Source of the DNA: Flavobacteriaceae bacterium
GTDB taxonomy: Bacteria; Bacteroidota; Bacteroidia; Flavobacteriales; Flavobacteriaceae
DNA length: 7,896 nt
Reading direction: 5' to 3'
Assembly (NCBI GenBank): GCA_013003145.1
Contig: JABDLH010000302.1
Span: 1 to 7,896, forward strand
A program made the position numbers and the translations under genes. The notes beneath the pieces were generated by a model, which was not told the origin of the DNA, searched no databases, and worked only from the letters and a program-made list of their open reading frames with translations. Shown piece by piece: positions 1-5,897 of the stretch (within the stretch, counting starts at the first letter, position 1; every line of letters begins with the position of its first letter).

Positions 1-97
1 GAATTGCGCTGCAAGAGCAAGAAAGGGGAGTTTGATTCTCCCTTCGTTTCTGCGGGAGCCACCTCCCTTTGCTTAAAGGGAGGAGTAGATAATTACA
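1..97. repeat. REP-like palindromic intergenic element
   Basis: The stretch before nadD contains a perfect 9-bp inverted repeat, CCTCCCTTT (62-70) and AAAGGGAGG (75-83), with a 4-nt GCTT loop. A weaker GGGAG/CTCCC hairpin lies at 26-30/38-42. CTCCC and GGGAG blocks alternate across 26-83. No convincing coding sequence is visible: the three forward frames are open from the edge only to stops near 33, 74 and 121, and none reads like the end of a known protein. Neither hairpin is followed by a clear T-tract, so a simple terminator is a weaker reading than a dispersed palindromic repeat of the kind common between flavobacterial genes. Copy number cannot be judged from one window. Confidence 0.4.
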
Positions 98-105
98 TAT
101 CTTTG
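98..105 (+). promoter_or_regulatory. Candidate -7 promoter element for nadD
   Basis: TATCTTTG matches the Bacteroidota -7 consensus TAnnTTTG at every fixed position and lies 33 nt before the nadD start codon, which gives a short leader. The nearest TTTG that could act as a -33 element (68-71) is 26 nt upstream. That is longer than the usual spacing of about 19-21, so only the -7 half is well supported. Confidence 0.5.
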
Positions 106-138
106 GGATCATCTACAGAATAAAGACGACTATCAAAT

Positions 139-723
139 ATGAAAAAAACCGGGCTGTATTTCGGAACCTTTAATCCAATCCATATCGGCCACCTGGTCAT
201 TGCACATTATATGTCCGAATTCACAGACCTTGATGAGGTCTGGTTCGTGGTTACCCCGAAAAGTCCGTTTAAACAAAAGAAGAGCCTTCTCGATAACAAC
301 CATCGCTACCAGATGGTGTGTGAAGCAGTACAGGATTACCCTAATCTTCATGTGAGTACGATCGAGTTTGATCTGCCGCAACCCAATTATACAGTAGATA
401 CCCTGGTGCACCTGCAGGAAAAATATGGGAAGGAGCACGAATTTTCACTGCTGATGGGAGAGGACAACCTGAAGAGTTTCCATAAATGGAAGAATTACGA
501 GGCGATACTGGAGCAATGTGAGCTATTCGTATATCCCAGGGTATCGGCAGGCGACATCCCGGAACAATTTAAAAAAAGCCCACGTGTACATAAGGTGGAT
601 GCCCCTATTATGGAGATCTCTTCCACCTTTATCCGCAAGCAGCATAAGGCGGGGAAAGATATACGCCCCATGCTGCCGGGATCGGTCTACCGTTACATGG
701 ACGAGATGAATTTCTACCGCTAA
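139..723 (+). CDS. nadD: Nicotinate-nucleotide adenylyltransferase
   Basis: NadD adenylylates nicotinate mononucleotide with ATP to give deamido-NAD, the step before NAD synthetase, in the cytoplasm. The 194-residue protein is normal length for the family. It shows the nucleotidyltransferase signature GTFNPIHIGHL at residues 9-19, whose HIGH tetrad (15-18) binds the ATP phosphates. It also has NYTVDTL (83-89), the MGEDN...FHKW block (106-117) typical of the nicotinate mononucleotide site, and the C-terminal ISSTFIR motif (160-166). The ATG at 139 puts the signature at the usual distance from the N terminus, and a TAnnTTTG element lies 33 nt upstream. There is no strong Shine-Dalgarno, which is normal in this phylum. 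In many relatives a guanylate kinase gene precedes nadD; none is visible here because only 138 bp of upstream sequence is included. The gene converges on the next one, with 89 bp between the two stop codons. Confidence 0.96.
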   Translation: MKKTGLYFGTFNPIHIGHLVIAHYMSEFTDLDEVWFVVTPKSPFKQKKSLLDNNHRYQMVCEAVQDYPNLHVSTIEFDLPQPNYTVDTLVHLQEKYGKEHEFSLLMGEDNLKSFHKWKNYEAILEQCELFVYPRVSAGDIPEQFKKSPRVHKVDAPIMEISSTFIRKQHKAGKDIRPMLPGSVYRYMDEMNFYR

Positions 724-729
724 GTCAAC

Positions 730-759
730 AAAAAACGACCTCCACTTAGGTAGAGATCG
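730..759 (-). terminator. Intrinsic terminator of the PepSY-like gene
   Basis: Read leftward, CGATCTCT (759-752) pairs with GGAGGTCG (743-736) through eight pairs, two of them G-U, around an 8-nt loop. Six T follow at once (A-run 730-735 on the + strand). The T-tract lies on the minus-strand side, so this serves the leftward gene ending at 813. On the + strand the hairpin is followed only by CTCTTTAG, so termination of nadD here is less certain. Confidence 0.65.
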
Positions 760-812
760 CTCTTTAGCGTCATGTTGAACGCAACTATGGTCATGCCAGG
801 GGAATGGAAATA

Positions 813-1319
813 TTATAGAAATTGGCCGTCTTCGGTCATTTTTACGCGCATGGTTTTATCACCATTCACCAATTTGATCTTATAGCTTTTCTTTACCCCT
901 TTTGTTTCGTGATAATTCACTTTGTAAGTGTCATTGTCCACCTGCCAGTTCGGGAATCGATTCAAAAGGGATTGCTGTATAGCTCTCGGTAAGGCCACAT
1001 CATTGAAACGTTCTATAGTCCGGGTAACTTCTCCTTTAGGATTGTATACCGCTACGATCTTACCTTCAGGGATGTAAAAGGAAACCGTATAAAAGTCAAA
1101 ATCGTCTTCATAAAAATTTTGCTGGGTGACATCATAAGCGGCAACCTTACGTTCCAGCATCTGTACCGGGATAGCAGCTTCCGAGTTATCCAACTGGTTG
1201 AGGTACTTGTAATTTACCGCCTCTACCACGACTTCTTTCAACTGTTCTGTTTTAATGATCTGGGCATAGGAGTGGCTGGCCAGGCCAAAAGCAATTAAGC
1301 CAAGGAGTAACTTTTTCAT
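813..1319 (-). CDS. Small exported PepSY-like protein
   Basis: This 168-residue protein starts with a clear signal peptide: lysines 2-3, a hydrophobic core, and a likely cut after SYA (residue 19). It is therefore predicted to be periplasmic. The mature part has a first half around VVEAVNYKYLNQLD and a C-terminal half (about 86-168) with the pattern GKIVAVYNPKGEVTRTIE, then ALPRAIQQSLLNRFPNW, then strands KVNYHET and KSYKIKLVNGDKTMRVKMTEDG. This strand-helix-strand pattern resembles the PepSY-like / beta-lactamase-inhibitor-like small domains frequent in Bacteroidota. The family's biochemical role is unknown and no catalytic residues are evident. The start ATG follows a candidate promoter at 1368-1397, and a terminator lies just past the stop, so it appears monocistronic. 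It sits tail-to-tail with nadD, but nothing in its sequence suggests nucleotidyltransferase activity; any such name would be carried over from the neighbour. Confidence 0.8.
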   Translation of the reverse strand: MKKLLLGLIAFGLASHSYAQIIKTEQLKEVVVEAVNYKYLNQLDNSEAAIPVQMLERKVAAYDVTQQNFYEDDFDFYTVSFYIPEGKIVAVYNPKGEVTRTIERFNDVALPRAIQQSLLNRFPNWQVDNDTYKVNYHETKGVKKSYKIKLVNGDKTMRVKMTEDGQFL

Positions 1320-1367
1320 GATTTAGTATTTAAAGGATTGAAAATTATTTACTGTTATTAATGACTC

Positions 1368-1397
1368 CAAATTAGGTGGAGCATAACGGTAAGCAAA
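1368..1397 (-). promoter_or_regulatory. Candidate promoter of the PepSY-like gene
   Basis: On the minus strand TTTG (1397-1394) is followed after 19 nt by TAATTTG (1374-1368). This resembles the Bacteroidota -33/-7 pair with the right spacing, but the -7 has one base fewer between TA and TTTG than the consensus TAnnTTTG. The leader would be about 40 nt. Confidence 0.4.
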
Positions 1398-1459
1398 TGA
1401 TTTTCATCACTTTACAGGCGAGGAGTAGCCTGATGCTGGTCATTGCCCGGGTAAATCAT

Positions 1460-1497
1460 AAAAAAAGGGTAATGACTATCTTCTAGCCATTACCCTT
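1460..1497 (-). terminator. Intrinsic terminator of the porin-PiT operon
   Basis: Read leftward, AAGGGTAATG (1497-1488) pairs perfectly with CATTACCCTT (1474-1465). After one mismatch the stem extends by a further 3-bp TAG/CTA pairing. Seven T follow (A-run 1460-1466 on +). It lies 24 nt past the PiT stop codon. The + side lacks a T-tract, so it works in the leftward direction only. Confidence 0.85.
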
Positions 1498-1520
1498 AGG
1501 ATTCTCATCACTTAAAAGAA

Positions 1521-3821
1521 CTAACTGTTCTTCTCTTCTATAGAAGGAGGAGTAACGGTCTCGTCGTATTCTTTATAATAAAGATCAAGCAAGTTCATGG
1601 TTGCATCCATAAGGTCCCTTGTTTCCAACAACAAAGAGAAATACAAGGTAGTATTCTTAGGACTCGATTCCTCGGTACGCGTACGGGCTACCTGGGTCTC
1701 AATCTTTTGGGATACCATTTCAAACAGTTCGTGTTTCCCAGCTAAAATCTTCCCGATGCGATCAAAGGAGCGATCATCAAATGCATCCTTGGTAGCAGAA
1801 AGTACCTCGTCCAGCTTCTGGTCGATTTCCTTCAGCTCCTTGATCTGGTTATACTTGAGCTTTTTATGGTTATTGTGAACATGTTTATGACTTACCTTGG
1901 AAATGTATTCCAGGGATTGGGTCATATCAGTCAGGTAACCGAGGATGTTGATATAGAAATTACTGGCTCCAACGCTACCTTCGTCCAGGTTCTTGATAAA
2001 GTAGAAAATACTATCCCTGAGATCTTCAACTTCAGCGGAGAGCTTAGCTACCTGTTTCTTGTTTTTCTTCAAGTGATCCAGGTCTTGCTTGGCCAATCCG
2101 TTAATAGAATTGGTAAAGATCTTATTGCTACGCTTAACCACGTTAGAGATATTCTTTGCACTTTCTTCGATCACCCCTTGTATGGAACTACTCTCAGCAC
2201 GCTGAATACTATCTTCTGCTCTTCCTTCAGAAGACTTCTTCTTATAGGAGATATAGTTTCGGGCTAATAACAGAACAGCAGCAAACAGTAATACAGCAAT
2301 AGCGGCTCCTTTACCAAAGCTAATAATAGTCAGGATAGTACCAGCAGCCAGGAAGGCGATGATAGCGGTCATAAACCAGCCGCCGATCACATTAAGTACC
2401 CCGGCTACCCTGTAGACAGCACTTTCGCTACCCCAGGCACGGTCTGCCAGGGAAGTACCCATAGCGACCATAAAGGTGACGTAAGTTGTAGAAAGGGGTA
2501 GTTTATAAGAGGTTGCAATCGAGATCAGGATTCCCGCAACCATCAGGTTAACCGCAGCTCTTACCATGTCAAAAGCAGCTAGCTCATGCTTCTTACCTTT
2601 GGTGAGCTTGATCACGGGTTTGTTGAACCTTTTCTCAATTCTCTTCTGTACTGAAACTGGTAGCACGGCAGTGGAATACTGCCCGCTTAGCATGGCAAAA
2701 CGTACCAGGGAGCGCGACAGGAAATTAGGGTTGAATCGTTCTTTGGCTTCTCCTTCACGAGCCAGGTTGATCTCCGTATCAGCCACATAGCGTGCTTTTT
2801 TGGACAACCAAAGGGTAACCACCATAACGAGGCCGGAAAGGAATAATAATACTGTAGGCGTGGGAACCTTAGTTGCCAGGACATTCATACTGAATTCCGT
2901 GGCCTCTACTCCGGATGCTGCCCAAGCGACATAAGATTGATAAGCCGCGATAGGTACCCCGATAAAGTTTACCAGGTCGTTCCCGGCAAAAGCCAGTGCA
3001 AGGGCAAAGGTACCTACCCCGATAACCACTTTGTAAATATTGATTTTGAAGATATTGACAAGTGCAAGGGATAATAAAAACCAGAATACCAGACTCACTG
3101 CAACAATCAGCAATACCTGGCTTTCCAGGAAATTTATGATCTTCATCCCGCCAATAATATCAAAGCTCTGGTCTGCAAAGGGAGTTCCTTTGATCCCTTT
3201 CATAAAGATGAAGTAGTTGATGGCAGTCAAGGCCATACCCCCGAATAAAGCACCTACCCACTTTGCTTTTCGCTCAAAGTCGAAGGTCAGCAAAAGTCGT
3301 GATACCCATTGGACCATTGCCCCAATGGTAAAAGCTACCACCACCGAGAGCAGTATCCCGGAGATGATCTCAGTAGCTTTTTCGGTATTGATGTAATCTA
3401 CCACCTGCCCAAGGGTCCCGCCGTCAGCAAAGATCTTGATCATGGACATGGCTACCGCTGCTCCCAGTAATTCGAATACTATAGAAACCGTGGTCGATGT
3501 TGGCAGCCCCAGGGTGTTGAAAAAGTCCAACAGTAAAATATCTGTGATCATAACGGCCATGAAAATGAACATGATCTCGTTAAAATAGAACTCACCCGGG
3601 TTAAATATTCCTTTCCTGGCTACTTCCATCATACCACTGGAGAAGATAGCACCACAAGCGATTCCCACACTGGCTACGATCATAATGGTCCTGAAAGAAA
3701 TGGCTTTAGAGCCGATGGCGGAATTCAGGAAGTTTACGGCATCATTACTGACACCAACAACCAAGTCAGCAATAGCCAGGGCCGCAAGTGCGATAACGAT
3801 TAATAAATAAATATTGTCCAT
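1521..3821 (-). CDS. PiT-family inorganic phosphate transporter with PhoU-like C-terminal domain
   Basis: This is an inner-membrane transporter of the PiT/Pho4 family, which moves phosphate (often as a metal-phosphate complex) with protons or sodium. Both inverted family signatures are present: GVSNDAVNFLNSAIG (residues 23-37) and AGNDLVNFIGVPIAAY (279-294), each with the conserved ND pair. Each is followed by an LP-x-STT motif: LPTSTTVSI (106-114) and LPLSTTYVTF (441-450). About ten or more hydrophobic segments lie between residues 4 and 520, with a charged cytoplasmic loop at about 340-415. After the last membrane segment (about 505-520) comes a soluble helical region (about 545-755) rich in K, E and L heptads that resembles the PhoU four-helix fold. 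Simple PiT proteins are roughly 330-500 residues, so the 766-residue length comes from the long loop and this tail. The start ATG precedes the first helix directly. The gene follows the porin by 65 nt and ends at a strong terminator. Substrate specificity is inferred from the family. Confidence 0.93.
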   Translation of the reverse strand: MDNIYLLIVIALAALAIADLVVGVSNDAVNFLNSAIGSKAISFRTIMIVASVGIACGAIFSSGMMEVARKGIFNPGEFYFNEIMFIFMAVMITDILLLDFFNTLGLPTSTTVSIVFELLGAAVAMSMIKIFADGGTLGQVVDYINTEKATEIISGILLSVVVAFTIGAMVQWVSRLLLTFDFERKAKWVGALFGGMALTAINYFIFMKGIKGTPFADQSFDIIGGMKIINFLESQVLLIVAVSLVFWFLLSLALVNIFKINIYKVVIGVGTFALALAFAGNDLVNFIGVPIAAYQSYVAWAASGVEATEFSMNVLATKVPTPTVLLFLSGLVMVVTLWLSKKARYVADTEINLAREGEAKERFNPNFLSRSLVRFAMLSGQYSTAVLPVSVQKRIEKRFNKPVIKLTKGKKHELAAFDMVRAAVNLMVAGILISIATSYKLPLSTTYVTFMVAMGTSLADRAWGSESAVYRVAGVLNVIGGWFMTAIIAFLAAGTILTIISFGKGAAIAVLLFAAVLLLARNYISYKKKSSEGRAEDSIQRAESSSIQGVIEESAKNISNVVKRSNKIFTNSINGLAKQDLDHLKKNKKQVAKLSAEVEDLRDSIFYFIKNLDEGSVGASNFYINILGYLTDMTQSLEYISKVSHKHVHNNHKKLKYNQIKELKEIDQKLDEVLSATKDAFDDRSFDRIGKILAGKHELFEMVSQKIETQVARTRTEESSPKNTTLYFSLLLETRDLMDATMNLLDLYYKEYDETVTPPSIEEKNS

Positions 3822-3839
3822 AGTATCAAAAAATCAGTT

Positions 3840-3875
3840 TGCAAATATCTTAAGTGAATCGACTTGTTATGTTAC
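3840..3875 (-). promoter_or_regulatory. Possible internal promoter before the PiT gene
   Basis: The 65-nt gap between porin and PiT carries TATTTGCA (3847-3840, minus), identical to the candidate -7 region of the porin. Both leaders also share a downstream AACTGAT. At the same 8-nt distance upstream lie two 7-mers in 11-bp register, AGTCGAT (3864-3858) and GTAACAT (3875-3869). Only the second resembles the TTnACAT half-site. This may be a degenerate copy of the porin promoter, allowing PiT some independent expression. Confidence 0.25.
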
Positions 3876-3887
3876 CTAAAGGTTATT

Positions 3888-5090
3888 TTAGAAATGAATA
3901 TCAAATTGAAGACGGTACATCAGTTCGTCATTATCCCCGTCTGCAGACAGGTAGCTTAAATCGGTCTGTACCTTCAACTTATGTCCTACAATATAACGAG
4001 AAAGTCCCAATGTGTATTGAGAAATGGGCTGTACTCCGGTGATCTGTTCATCGAGGTCGATGTTCGTATATCTCCCGGTAACTTCCCAGTTAGAAGGGAA
4101 GAGGTAACCGGCCTGCAGGTTAAGTCCGTCACCAACCGCTACTACGTCCCCTGTAGGGCTGCCATCAGAGTTTACCGCTATGGGGTTGGCGGCGGTACGA
4201 TCCGCGTATTCACCCATAAAACTGAAGCCGTTGTACTTAAACATGGTATCTATAAACAGGGTGTTGATATCCGTGCTATACAGCCCGGTATCGGTATCCA
4301 TGTAGGAACCCAGGTTACTCCGGGTCCTTACGGCATCCTGGTTGATGTCATAGGTGGCAGCAAGCATCCACTTTGGACTTTCTTCCCGCTTTAAGTCACT
4401 ACCGCTGTAATCCCCTTTACTTTCAAATTCTCCGAAGGGAAGTAATTCCAGGCGCGCTGTGAATTGGTGACCTCCCTCGTTCCCGGTAGTCACGTTCCTT
4501 CCTTCTCCCTGGGAAATGGCCAGTTTTTCACGGACCAGGAATTTATCTGATAAATAAGTGTGGTGCCTGAGTTGAATACCCAGGTCACGGTCTATATTAA
4601 AACGGCTGTTAAGCAGGGAACGGTCTACAAGGGAAAGATTTCCTGAAGAAATAACACGCTCAATATTCCCGGGAAGTTTGGTCTGACCTACCCAGAGTTC
4701 AAAATTTTCGTAGAAATTCCACATTATTACGGCGTCCAGGATGTATCGTGGAGCGTTACTGGTATACTGTGAAGCCCCGGAAATATCCCTGTTAGATAAT
4801 CCGAGCTCTATTTTGTATTTCAGTTTAGGGCTGTAGGCGAAACCGTCAAATTTGAGTCGCGCACGGCGTACCAGGAAACTGGATTCGGTGTCGCTAAAAT
4901 CGCCCTCCTCGTTCTCATCTAGGTTCGCGATCGCCAGGAATTGCATCCTGGTACCGATCTTCATGGTCCAGGTACTGTCTTTTCCTACCAGGTTGAATAG
5001 TCCTTTCCCGAAGGCGGGGGAATTGGTTTCCTGTGCATGAATGCCCGTAACGAGCAATACCAGGCACAGGCATAATGTTTTGATTTTCAT
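3888..5090 (-). CDS. Outer-membrane porin, phosphate-selective OprO/OprP-like
   Basis: This 400-residue protein has a signal peptide (MKIKTLCLCLVLLVTGIHA, cut after residue 19) and ends in phenylalanine (FDIHF), as outer-membrane beta barrels do. The mature part is alternating strands. The block FLVRRARLKFDGFAYSP (72-88), then KYKIELGL (91-98), then WVGQTKLPGNIERVISSGN (133-151) and FNIDRDLGIQL (164-174) is the typical Porin_O_P pattern. The RRAR-containing strand and the GQxKxP-like element are the family's hallmarks. Arginines and lysines in this area could line an anion-selective pore. Specificity for phosphate is not proven by the sequence, but the following PiT gene and the Pho-box-like repeats just upstream make it the best reading. 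The start ATG is preceded by AGGA at a short distance and by a candidate promoter at about 5114-5147. Confidence 0.88.
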   Translation of the reverse strand: MKIKTLCLCLVLLVTGIHAQETNSPAFGKGLFNLVGKDSTWTMKIGTRMQFLAIANLDENEEGDFSDTESSFLVRRARLKFDGFAYSPKLKYKIELGLSNRDISGASQYTSNAPRYILDAVIMWNFYENFELWVGQTKLPGNIERVISSGNLSLVDRSLLNSRFNIDRDLGIQLRHHTYLSDKFLVREKLAISQGEGRNVTTGNEGGHQFTARLELLPFGEFESKGDYSGSDLKREESPKWMLAATYDINQDAVRTRSNLGSYMDTDTGLYSTDINTLFIDTMFKYNGFSFMGEYADRTAANPIAVNSDGSPTGDVVAVGDGLNLQAGYLFPSNWEVTGRYTNIDLDEQITGVQPISQYTLGLSRYIVGHKLKVQTDLSYLSADGDNDELMYRLQFDIHF

Positions 5091-5113
5091 TATCCTATCA
5101 GTTTTTGTCGCTG

Positions 5114-5147
5114 CAAATAACTGATTTTAATGTTAAGAAAATGTATC
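5114..5147 (-). promoter_or_regulatory. Pho-box-like promoter of the porin-PiT operon
   Basis: On the minus strand two 7-mers lie in exact 11-bp register: GATACAT (5147-5141), spacer TTTC, then TTAACAT (5136-5130). Eight nt later comes GTTATTTG (5121-5114), a degenerate form of the TAnnTTTG -7 element. The arrangement copies a Pho box: 7-bp direct half-sites, 4-bp AT-rich spacers, ending about 10 bp before the core promoter element where a -33 would lie. The predicted leader would be about 15-20 nt. That a PhoB-type regulator binds here is inferred from layout and from the phosphate-transport genes it would serve. Confidence 0.5.
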
Positions 5148-5169
5148 CTAAAGATTAATAAAGGGAAAT

Positions 5170-5198
5170 AAAAAAGACCGCCTGGCCCGGGCGGTCTT
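5170..5198 (-). terminator. Orphan leftward intrinsic terminator upstream of the porin
   Basis: A perfect 9-bp stem, AAGACCGCC (5174-5182) and GGCGGTCTT (5190-5198), encloses a 7-nt loop. Read leftward it is followed by six T (A-run 5170-5175 on +), then ATTT. The + side has no T-tract. No annotated gene runs leftward into it, because the next gene to the right starts at 5469 and runs rightward. It therefore ends either a small untranslated transcript or an attenuated long leader of the porin operon. Confidence 0.8.
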
Positions 5199-5245
5199 GA
5201 GCATTTCTACAATTAATGTTGACAAAAACTAATAATGGATATGAA

Positions 5246-5294
5246 ACGCTTAAGGATTGTATTTAAATACGGGGTAAAGATGAGGCTTAAGCGT
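5246..5294. repeat. Inverted repeat enclosing a 12-bp palindrome
   Basis: ACGCTTAAG (5246-5254) and CTTAAGCGT (5286-5294) are perfect 9-bp inverted copies separated by 31 nt. GTATTTAAATAC (5259-5270) is itself a perfect palindrome. The nested symmetry could be an RNA hairpin of the candidate transcript, or an operator for a dimeric regulator. Confidence 0.55.
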
Positions 5295-5384
5295 GTCTTT
5301 AGTGTAATTGAATTATTAAATAATCATTAAAAACAATTTTAATGAGCTGTATAACTGTTTGTAAAACAATACTTAAAGCTTGCT

Positions 5385-5413
5385 ATGTAAATTTAATGTT
5401 AAGAAAATGAATA
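5385..5413 (-). promoter_or_regulatory. Second Pho-box-like cluster, three half-sites
   Basis: Three 7-mers run at exact 11-bp period on the minus strand: TATTCAT (5413-5407), TTAACAT (5402-5396) and TTTACAT (5391-5385), with 4-nt spacers TTTC and TAAA. An 18-bp stretch (5392-5409) is identical to the one at the porin promoter (5126-5143). The half-sites read leftward, toward the candidate RNA and the porin. The cluster also ends 18 nt before the likely -7 element of the rightward MORN-2 gene, so it could influence that gene instead or as well. Confidence 0.45.
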
Positions 5414-5431
5414 TTTAAGGTTAAAATCCGT

Positions 5432-5439
5432 TATCTTTA
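5432..5439 (+). promoter_or_regulatory. Candidate -7 element for the MORN-2 gene
   Basis: TATCTTTA matches TAnnTTTG at all but the last base and lies 29 nt before the ATG at 5469. No clear TTG-type -33 is seen at the usual distance, and the Pho-like repeats occupy the space where one would be expected. Confidence 0.4.
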
Positions 5440-5468
5440 CATAAGTAACCCTCATATAGTTATTAGTC

Positions 5469-5828
5469 ATGAAAAAGCTGATTGCCCTCTGCACCATTTG
5501 TTTAGTAGTCAATTTTGGATTCTCCCAGGAGAAAAAGGAAGTGAAAGTAAATAAGGATAAAAACCTTGTGGAGGTTGTGTATTACCACGATAATGGTGAA
5601 ATCAGCCAGATGGGGACTTATAATTTTAAGGGTGAATTACATGGCAAATGGACGAGTTTCGATGAGCAAGGAAATAAAAGTTCTATCGGGACCTATGAAA
5701 ACGGGGTGAAAACCGGGAAATGGTTCTTCTGGGGCCAGGATAAATTAAGAGAAGTCGATTTTGATAATAACGCCATCGCCAGTGTACAGGAATGGAGCAA
5801 TTCCTCACAATTGGTGATCCGGGATTAA
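5469..5828 (+). CDS. Exported MORN-2 repeat protein (YwqK-like)
   Basis: This is a 119-residue protein with a signal peptide (KK, hydrophobic core, likely cut after FS at residue 19) and no lipobox, so it is probably periplasmic. The mature part contains about two MORN-2-type repeats: YYHDNGEISQMGTYNFKGEL (38-57) and then ...HGKW, followed by SFDEQGNKSSIGTYENGVK (63-81) and ...TGKWFFW. A third degenerate unit (REVDFDNNAIASVQEW) may follow. Such repeats fold as beta-hairpins. Databases often label the family 'YwqK antitoxin', but no partner toxin is adjacent here, so that label should not be taken as function. It has its own -7 element and a terminator 20 nt past the stop, so it is monocistronic and diverges from the porin operon across a shared regulatory region. 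Confidence 0.82.
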   Translation: MKKLIALCTICLVVNFGFSQEKKEVKVNKDKNLVEVVYYHDNGEISQMGTYNFKGELHGKWTSFDEQGNKSSIGTYENGVKTGKWFFWGQDKLREVDFDNNAIASVQEWSNSSQLVIRD

Positions 5829-5848
5829 ATAAGAACAAGATATAATTG

Positions 5849-5877
5849 AAAAAGCCCCTAATTGAGGGGCTTTTTTT
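5849..5877. terminator. Bidirectional intrinsic terminator
   Basis: AAAAAGCCCCT (5849-5859) and AGGGGCTTTTT (5865-5875) form an 11-bp perfect stem with a 5-nt loop. Seven T follow on the + side and five on the minus side. It sits between the converging MORN-2 and lipoprotein genes and can serve both. Confidence 0.9.
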
Positions 5878-5897
5878 ATGGTACTAAGTTTTATTAA

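Larger units (their letters stand above)
5170..5366 (-). ncRNA. Candidate small RNA or attenuated leader
   Basis: The right-hand limit is a guess from a possible start site below the 5385-5413 repeat cluster; the left-hand limit is the orphan terminator at 5170-5198. No open reading frame of useful length lies on this strand; ATG-started frames are under 20 codons. The segment contains a 9-bp inverted repeat ACGCTTAAG/CTTAAGCGT (5246-5254 and 5286-5294) around a 12-nt palindrome (5259-5270), so it can fold. The candidate -7 near 5374-5367 (AAGTATTG) matches TAnnTTTG poorly. No known RNA family was recognised. Transcription is not shown by sequence alone. Confidence 0.3.

Noticed and set aside
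133..438. Minus-strand ORF of 101 codons antisense to nadD
   Set aside because: It lies entirely within or against a well-supported nadD frame; its product has no recognisable domain.
770..812. Possible small hairpin GCGT/ACGC between nadD and its neighbour
   Set aside because: The stem is only 4 bp with no T-tract; it is consistent with chance.
1597..2267. Two plus-strand ORFs antisense to the PiT C-terminal domain
   Set aside because: They mirror the lysine/glutamate-rich codons of the real gene, have no start signals, and overlap a strongly supported family member.
3854..4394. Plus-strand ORFs antisense to the porin
   Set aside because: They are shadow frames of a complete porin gene with signal peptide and C-terminal Phe; no promoter or domain supports them.
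5148..5204. Short minus-strand ORF (18 codons) across the orphan terminator as a leader peptide
   Set aside because: It has no ribosome-binding signal or run of regulatory codons, and its stop lies beyond the terminator, so it does not fit a classical attenuator.
5469..5828. Reading the MORN-2 protein as the antitoxin of a toxin-antitoxin pair
   Set aside because: It has a signal peptide, is monocistronic, and no toxin-like gene is adjacent; the antitoxin label is a database family name only.
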